Source: Glandiceps talaboti
Taxonomy: Eukaryota; Hemichordata; Enteropneusta; Spengelidae
Direction of reading: 5' to 3'
Assembly: GCF_964340395.1 (NCBI RefSeq)
Contig: NC_135553.1
Location: 27,757,449-27,821,448 of the forward strand
DNA: 64,000 bases
Shown here in pieces: positions 57,642 to 64,000 of the stretch. A program made the position numbers and the translations under genes. A model generated the notes under the pieces. It did no database searches. It saw nothing but the letters and a program-made list of their open reading frames with translations, and had not been told where the DNA came from. The first letter of the stretch is position 1. Each line of letters begins with the position of its first letter.

Positions 57642-60247
57642 CATTGACATTCAATAGTTAGGTCATGTGTTGACATTCAATAGTTATGTCATGTGTTGAC
57701 ATTCAATAGTTAGGTCATGCATTGACATTCAATAGCTAGGTCATGCATTGACATTCAATAGCTAGGTCATGCATTGACATTCAATAGCTAGGTCATGCAT
57801 TGACATTCAATAGCTAGGTCATGTGTTGACATTCAATAGCTAGGTCATGTATTGACATTCAATAGTTAGGTCATGTGTTGACATTCAATAGTTAAGTCAT
57901 GCGTTGACATTCAATAGCTAGGTCATGTGTTGACATTCAATAGCTAGGTCATGCATTGACATTGAATAGCTAGGTCGTGTGTTGACATTCAATAGCTAGG
58001 TCATGCATAGACATTGAATAGTTAGGTCATGTGTTGACATTCAATAGTTAGGTCATGTGTTGACATTCAATAGTTAGGTCATGTGTTGACATTCAATAGC
58101 TAGGTCATGCATTGACATTGAATAGCTAGGTCGTGCATTGACATTGAATAGCTAGGTCGTGTGTTGACATTCAATAGCTAGGTCATGCATTGACATTGAA
58201 TAGTTAGGTCATGTGTTGACATTCAATAGTTAGGTCATGCATTGACATTCAATAGCTAGGTCGTGTGTTGACATTCAATAGCTAGGTCATGTGTTGACAT
58301 TCAATAGCTAGGTCATGCATTGATATTCAATAGCTAGGTCGTGTGTTGACATTCAATAGCTAGATCATGTGTTGACATTCAATAGCTAGGTCATGGGTTG
58401 ACATTCAATAGCTATGTCATGTGTTGACATTCAATAGCTAGATCATGTGTTGACATTCAATAGCTAGGTCATGGGTTGACATTCAATAGCTAGGTCATGT
58501 GTTGACATTCAATAGCTAGGTCATGTGTTGACATTCAATAGCTAGGTCATGGGTTGACATTCAATAGCTATGTCATGTGTTGACATTCAATAGCTAGGTC
58601 ATGTGTTGACATTCAATAGCTAGGTCATGCATTGACATTCAATAGCTAGGTCGTGCATTGACATTCAATAGCTAGGTCATGCACTGACATTGAATAGCTA
58701 TGTCATGTGTTGACATTCAATAGCTAGGTCATGTGTTGACATTCAATAGTTAGGTCATGTGTTGACATTCAATAGTTAGGTCATGTGTTGACATTCAATA
58801 GCTAGGTCGTGTGTTGACATTCAATAGTTAGGTCATGTGTTGACATTCAATAGCTAGGTCATGCATTGACATTGAATAGCTAGGTCATGTGTTGACATTC
58901 AATAGTTAGGTCATGCGTTGACATTCAATAGTTAGGTCATGCGTTGACATTCAATAGTTAGGTCATGTGTTGACATTCAATAGCTAGGTCATGCATTGAC
59001 ATTCAATAGTTAGGTCATGCATTGACATTCAATAGCTAGGTCATGCATTGACATTCAATAGCTAGGTCATGTATTGACATTCAATAGTTAGGTCATGTGT
59101 TGACATTCAATAGTTAGGTCATGCGTTGACATTCAATAGCTAGGTCATGTGTTGACATTCAATAGCTAGGTCATGCATTGACATTGAATAGCTAGGTCGT
59201 GTGTTGACATTCAATAGCTAGGTCATGCATTGACATTGAATAGTTAGGTCATGTGTTGACATTCAATAGTTAGGTCATGTGTTGACATTCAATAGTTAGG
59301 TCATGTGTTGACATTCAATAGCTAGGTCATGCATTGACATTGAATAGCTAGGTCGTGCATTGACATTGAATAGCTAGGTCGTGTGTTGACATTCAATAGT
59401 TAGGTCATGTGTTGACATTCAATAGGTAGGTCATGTGTTGACATTCAATAGCTAGGTCATGCATTGACATTCAATAGTTAGGTCATGCATTGACATTCAA
59501 TAGCTAGGTCGTGTGTTGACATTCAATAGCTAGGTCATGTGTTGACATTCAATAGCTAGGTCATGTGTTGACATTCAATAGCTAGGTCATGCATTGACAT
59601 TCAATAGCTAGGTCGTGTGTTGACATTCAATAGCTAGGTCATGGGTTGACATTCAATAGCTAGGTCATGGGTTGACATTCAATAGCTATGTCATGTGTTG
59701 ACATTCAATAGCTAGGTCATGTGTTGACATTCAATAGCTAGGTCATGGGTTGACATTCAATAGCTATGTCATGTGTTGACATTCAATAGCTAGGTCATGT
59801 GTTGACATTCAATAGCTAGGTCATGCAATGACATTCAATAGCTAGGTCGTGCATTGACATTGAATAGCTAGGTCATGCATTGACATTGAATAGCTATGTC
59901 ATGTGTTGACATTCAATAGCTAGGTCATGTGTTGACATTCAATAGTTAGGTCATGTGTTGACATTCAATAGCTAGGTCATGCATTGACATTCAATAGCTA
60001 GGTCGTGCATTGACATTCAATAGCTAGGTCGTGCATTGACATTCAATAGCTAGGTCATGCATTGACATTCAATAGTTAGGTCATGCATTGACATTCAATA
60101 GTTAGGTCATGCATTGACATTCAATAGCTAGGTCATGTGTTGACATTCAATAGTTAGGTCATGCATTGACAATCAATAGCTAGGTCATGTGTTGACATTC
60201 AATGTTGGGTCATGTGTTGACATTCAATAGCTAGGTCATGTGTTGAC
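57642..60247 (+). repeat. 26-bp minisatellite with 1222-bp higher-order repeat, about 100 copies
   Basis: Unit GTTGACATTCAATAGCTAGG plus TCATGT, with variants at several sites (GCATTG/GTGTTG/GGGTTG, AGCTA/AGTTA, CAATAG/GAATAG, TCATG/TCGTG). The order of variants from 57846 recurs from 59068, an offset of 1222 = 47 x 26. Confidence 0.95.
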
Positions 60248-60726
60248 TTTCTCAAACGAGATAAAGTATTTCTAAAATTAGATGACATGCATTCTAAGAA
60301 TTTTTCTGTACAGACAAATACCAACATTTTGCTTACGTTTGGGTTACCCTCCGCTTCCCCTTGATATTTCCAAGTTTTTTGATAAATTTGTGCTCTCTGC
60401 ACCCTGTGGTCCACCTCTCAGTGGTTACATGCCCCTGACTAGCCAATACCCAGTACACCTTGGCATAGTGTCGAATTTTCGTACAAAGCCAGGACTCTGC
60501 GAGTTTTTATCCTCTTGTGCCTAGTTTATACGAGTTATCCCCTATTGAGTGGTGAACACTTCGCTGAGCATCTCAGGATCCAAACTAAGTTGTTCCTTTT
60601 TATTCTCGTGTGCTGTGTCTTTTACTTTTGACACTTTTGTTTTTTGTGTGTAGTTGGCGCCTCGTTTTATCAGACCTCCATCTTGCCTTTATCATTTTTT
60701 CAGTTTAGGTTTTCCTTCACGATGTC

Positions 60727-62722
60727 ATGTCAAATCAACCTCTCTCAGGTACATATGGACATCCCATCTTAGTTGGGGATGACCATGATCTTTGTGCAGA
60801 CTCCAGATCATGTCAGCCCAACCAGACATGCAATTTCTGCAGTAATTGGACCGATCATAAGTGGAATATGTTTTTAGTGTGTGGCCAGGTCGATGACATC
60901 ACCCTTCAACACACATCTGCTATACTGAAGCAACTCCGTCTACATTAAGTACTCGCCATGAAGGTAAGTCCGCTTCTCCCTCTCAGGAAAACTGCCCTTT
61001 TCAAGATGATAATGGTACCTCTCCTAGGGATCCTGGAGTGCCTGTGGTTGTTGCCGCACTGCACTGGTCGATGATGGACAGGTTTGCCCGATCAATACAA
61101 TCATTCAGGGAGGAGCAGGACTTATCCCCACTACAGAGGTCAGGGATGTGTCCTTGGTCAAGGTCTTACCACTGCAGTGGTACTTACATGTAATACTTTA
61201 CTGCCGGTGGCAAATATGATGGGCCAGTCCAGATACCGGACACCCATTGATTCTACGACCGACCAAACTAGAGTGCAACCCAGAGTTTAGTTCTCCCCCT
61301 GGGGACACTCCTACATTCCTTATAGCCAGTTTCTAGTGACTAACCCTCAATATTTCAACCAATATACAGGGGTTCATGCACAGATGACAGGGAACGCTGG
61401 GTGTTTACCACATGGAGCAGTACCCTTTTTACCACAGGGAACAGCACCCTCCATGGTACCCAGTGCTCACAATGCCTGGCAGCACACCAGTCAAAGTGGT
61501 CTTCAAAGGTTGACTCCACCTGTTACTAATCCCACAACTGGTCCAGTGACAATGAGTCCCCACCCCCAGGGGAATCAGGGGGCTGCAGCAGGAGTTCTAC
61601 CTACGTCCTCTCGGCCATCCCGTTCCCGTAGTAGGACTACTGCTCAGAGTAGAGCGCCCTCACCCAATCCATCTGTCTCAGGGTCGAGATACAGTGATCG
61701 GTCGTGCTCCCCACATAATGACCATCCCGATCATTTTGATTGCTTAGCTCGGGAAGGACGCACATCTCCACAGGCATCAGAGGATTTTTTTGAGATTCAT
61801 GCCTCTGATAATGCTTTCAGCAATGTCAAATCCCATTCTGAAATTTCAGTCAGGGCGACCTGCCAGTTCGTTCTCGATTTGTACTTGTTGAGATGAGGCT
61901 GAATTAGCCCAAGGAAGAGACGTGGCTGAGTAAGCGGAAACTCACAGCTCTTCAAGTGACTGAAACATACGATGGATGACGGACCAAATCCAAGTCGAAG
62001 TCTTACCATGTTCACACGCCTGAACCATGGCTAGGGTATCTCACTTTGGAGGGGGCAAGGTTAGTCAATGATGACTACACCACTAATCGTATGTGGTTTC
62101 TCGCTCCTTCGTGAGGTCCTTGGGTGAATCGTTGTCTAAGAGCATATTCATTCTATCCCATCTGGACTGGAAAATTCACGACGGAAATTGAGTTAACCAA
62201 GAGGGGTCCTGTTTTGGACACTCAGGATAAACTCCTCCAGCTTTTTCGCTCCGTAGCGACGAGCATGACTGATCTCACGGACTCGTCTTTACGTCAGCGG
62301 TCAACACTCATTTTGTCGGAACGTGATGCCTTCCTTGAGCGACTGCCACCAAAATACACCCCCGAACTAAAACTAAAAGCTAGATCTAGTAAGTCGAGTA
62401 GCTCTAGATTTTTGTTTGGGGGCTCGTTGAGCGAGGTGGCCTGGCAAGTACTGGCTATGGTTGAGAGGGGACCCAAGTATACAAAACCCCTCAGTTCCAG
62501 GCCACTACTATGCCTCAAGCGTTGAAAGTGCCTACTCTGACCCCAAGACAGCAACCACAAAATAGTGGAAATAAGCATCAGGGTCAGAATAGAAAACGCA
62601 ACAGTAAACCCAGACAAGATCGGGGTCAGGCTGCGAGCACTAGGCGCAATAGCCAGCCGAGTGAGCTGCTTGCTTCCTTGACCACTTCACAAGGGTCAGG
62701 AAGTTGTCAGCAGTTAGCCTGA
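60727..62722 (+). pseudogene. DIRS-like gag, broken into four reading pieces
   Basis: Pieces at 60727-60948 (CNFCSNWTDHKWNMF), 61336-61896 (Pro/Ser/Gln-rich, SRPSRSRSRTTAQSR), 62124-62525 (AYSFYPIWTGKFTTEIE; RDAFLERLPPKYTP; FLFGGSLSEVAW) and 62510-62722 (Gln/Asn/Arg-rich). Frame shifts and stops lie between them. The order (Cys/Trp N-terminus, basic Ser-rich middle, LFG block near the end) fits DIRS-type gag, but the assignment rests on resemblance only. Confidence 0.6.
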
Positions 62723-62767
62723 CTGCCTTCTTGACATGACCGTGAACCCCACGGACACAACAGTCCA

Positions 62768-64000
62768 ATGGGGGAACGTCTAAAGTTATTCGCAACACAA
62801 TGGGAACACATTACCAGTGATTGGGAAGTCTCAAAACACCAATGTGACAATGGCCCCATTCCAGCATAAATGAATGGGCCATTTTCAATTTCAATGGGCC
62901 AGAAATTCTAATGGGCCCAAGTTAGCATTCATGATCCAACAATAAAACGAAATAGTTAAAATGAAGTAACCGTCAATTCTACATTTTTATTTCTAAATTA
63001 TGTATACGAGTAGTACTTAAAATTAAAAAAAAAATGAGACTTTATAGTATAGTAACGAGTTACTACGGAATGAATGGTGAGGTAGAATTGGCAACATTCG
63101 TTACTTCTGATAGGGCCTATAGGGGTACGAAAGTAAAAGTGTTCTTATGTAGTCACATGAAAATTAAATACATAAATAAGTAAAGTAATATTTCTGCTTG
63201 TTATTGTTTGTACAGTAGGGAAGCATGTTTAAGTCGCGAACCGTAAGTCCGTACTGTATGAAGCCATGCAACCGTTGTAAGCCTGACACGGAAAAGTGGA
63301 CATCGCGACGGTAGTTTTCTGTGGTAGCGATTTGAGTTGTTACCTACAAGATTAGTAATTGTGTTGATAAATTTATGCTTCAAGTATTTATTCTAAAACA
63401 TCGGTGATCATAATCACTGATCGTAACATTCATTCAAGGAGTTGACGTCTTTTCTCATGCATGATGAACGCAGTGACGGTCAGGCAAGGTCATCAAAGGG
63501 CATACTAATTTGAATATCTTGAATCGTATTGGTTTGATCTGTTTCACTATACCCGGGGAATGGTCACGCGTGTATCGTGTATTCAAATAGTCAAACATGG
63601 ATAGAGGGACATGAAACAGTATAAGTATTCAGATTTGCTTTGCAAAAGACGACGTGTGGGGGCATCATTTCAAACAGCTGACGTGAGTACTTCGAGCTGT
63701 ACTTCGCCTCTACCGAATCGGCACTCCAGCACTGAAGTGTCTAAATTTCACTGTTAGCCACAATGTGCCTTTGTGGGCGCCAAGAAGTCGATTTTAATGT
63801 GCCAATTTTCAATTAAATGCGACTATGGTGCGGGGCGCGCTGACTTCCCAATCACTGCATTACTTCAGATGAAGGGATTTTGTCTACCGTAAGAGAGGGT
63901 TACCCCTATCTTTCATCCACGATCCACCTCTTTCGGCCGTACCGTTTTTACCCTGTTCCAAGACCAGCCGGTCAATGGACTGCTTTTCTGGAAGCTATTG
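62768..64000 (+). pseudogene. DIRS-like RT start, split by a DNA transposon
   Basis: Bases 62768-62814 and 63858-64000 are two parts of one reading frame, separated by the 1043-bp insertion and one copy of its 6-base target duplication. The frame is open on both sides and runs off the window. Confidence 0.7.
62815..63857. mobile_element. small DNA transposon with 16-bp perfect terminal inverted repeats
   Basis: CAGTGATTGGGAAGTC at 62815-62830 and its exact inverse at 63842-63857. Target duplication CATTAC at 62809-62814 and 63858-63863. No transposase is seen, so it is non-autonomous. CAGTG ends suggest hAT, but hAT makes 8-base duplications; 6 bases leaves the superfamily open. Confidence 0.85.

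Larger units (their letters stand above)
60250..64000 (+). mobile_element. DIRS-like retroelement relic, 5' part, cut by the window edge
   Basis: A leader (about 60250-60720) is followed by broken gag-like pieces and the start of an RT ORF. The RT start (MGERLKLFATQWE at 62768, then ILSTVREGYPYL after 63864) matches the opening of DIRS/Ngaro-type RTs. Whether it carries a tyrosine recombinase cannot be seen; that would be downstream. GC is higher than in the surrounding introns. Confidence 0.7.

Overview
The window is an AT-rich, intron-rich, repeat-laden eukaryotic nuclear sequence. It is most likely from a marine invertebrate, but I cannot name the species. Evidence for this is long introns with GT-AG junctions, many tandem arrays, DNA transposons, and relics of Penelope-like, non-LTR, LTR and tyrosine-recombinase retroelements. 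There is no sign of bacterial genes, operons or CRISPR.

Two host genes, both on the + strand, are supported. (1) Positions 1-23304 hold the 3' part of a TNRC18/BAHCC1-type chromatin gene (single-copy relative: fly winged eye). Twelve exons join in frame through about 930 codons and encode a Tudor-like region, an AT-hook-like motif, a long Lys/Asp/Ser low-complexity exon and a C-terminal BAH domain. A repeat-rich 3' UTR runs to about 26090. (2) Positions 31427-56060 hold the first three coding exons of an SPSB3-type SPRY/SOCS-box gene, an E3 ligase substrate receptor. The end of SPRY and the SOCS box are not found and should lie past 64000, or are lost. A CpG-richer, ETS-motif-bearing stretch before 31427 is its likely promoter.

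Most of the remaining DNA is repeat. Large tandem arrays are: 22 bp (557-1640), 36 bp (8022-9411), 23 bp (20107-22435), 85 bp (22436-22909), 37 bp (23751-24232), 61 bp (41287-43486), an apparently different 61 bp (51236-55322) and 26 bp (57642-60247). Together they make up roughly 14-15 kb. The largest ORFs in the window are by-products of these arrays, not genes. Three dispersed families (A, B, C) share one architecture: a TAG-starting 5' hairpin, internal repeated modules, and a 3' end that carries the inverse of the 5' terminus followed by a small hairpin and T-run. Elements are often joined head to tail at T-runs. This looks like non-autonomous Helentron/Helitron2-type rolling-circle elements (inference). 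Two of them abut exons of the chromatin gene, and one appears to supply the polypyrimidine tract of a splice acceptor.

Other mobile elements are: a TA-flanked Tc1/mariner-like element with about 160-bp inverted ends (4276-6138); a Penelope-like element with pseudo-LTRs and a hammerhead-like core, sitting between inverted repeats (27428-29672); an LTR element with 202-bp LTRs, a 5-bp target duplication and a tRNA-Ser-type primer site but no polymerase core (32421-37797), nested inside a terminal-inverted-repeat element; several LINE fragments; and a DIRS-like gag/pol relic (about 60250-64000) split by a small DNA transposon (62815-63857). A near-perfect 143-nt hairpin lies at 49575-49717.
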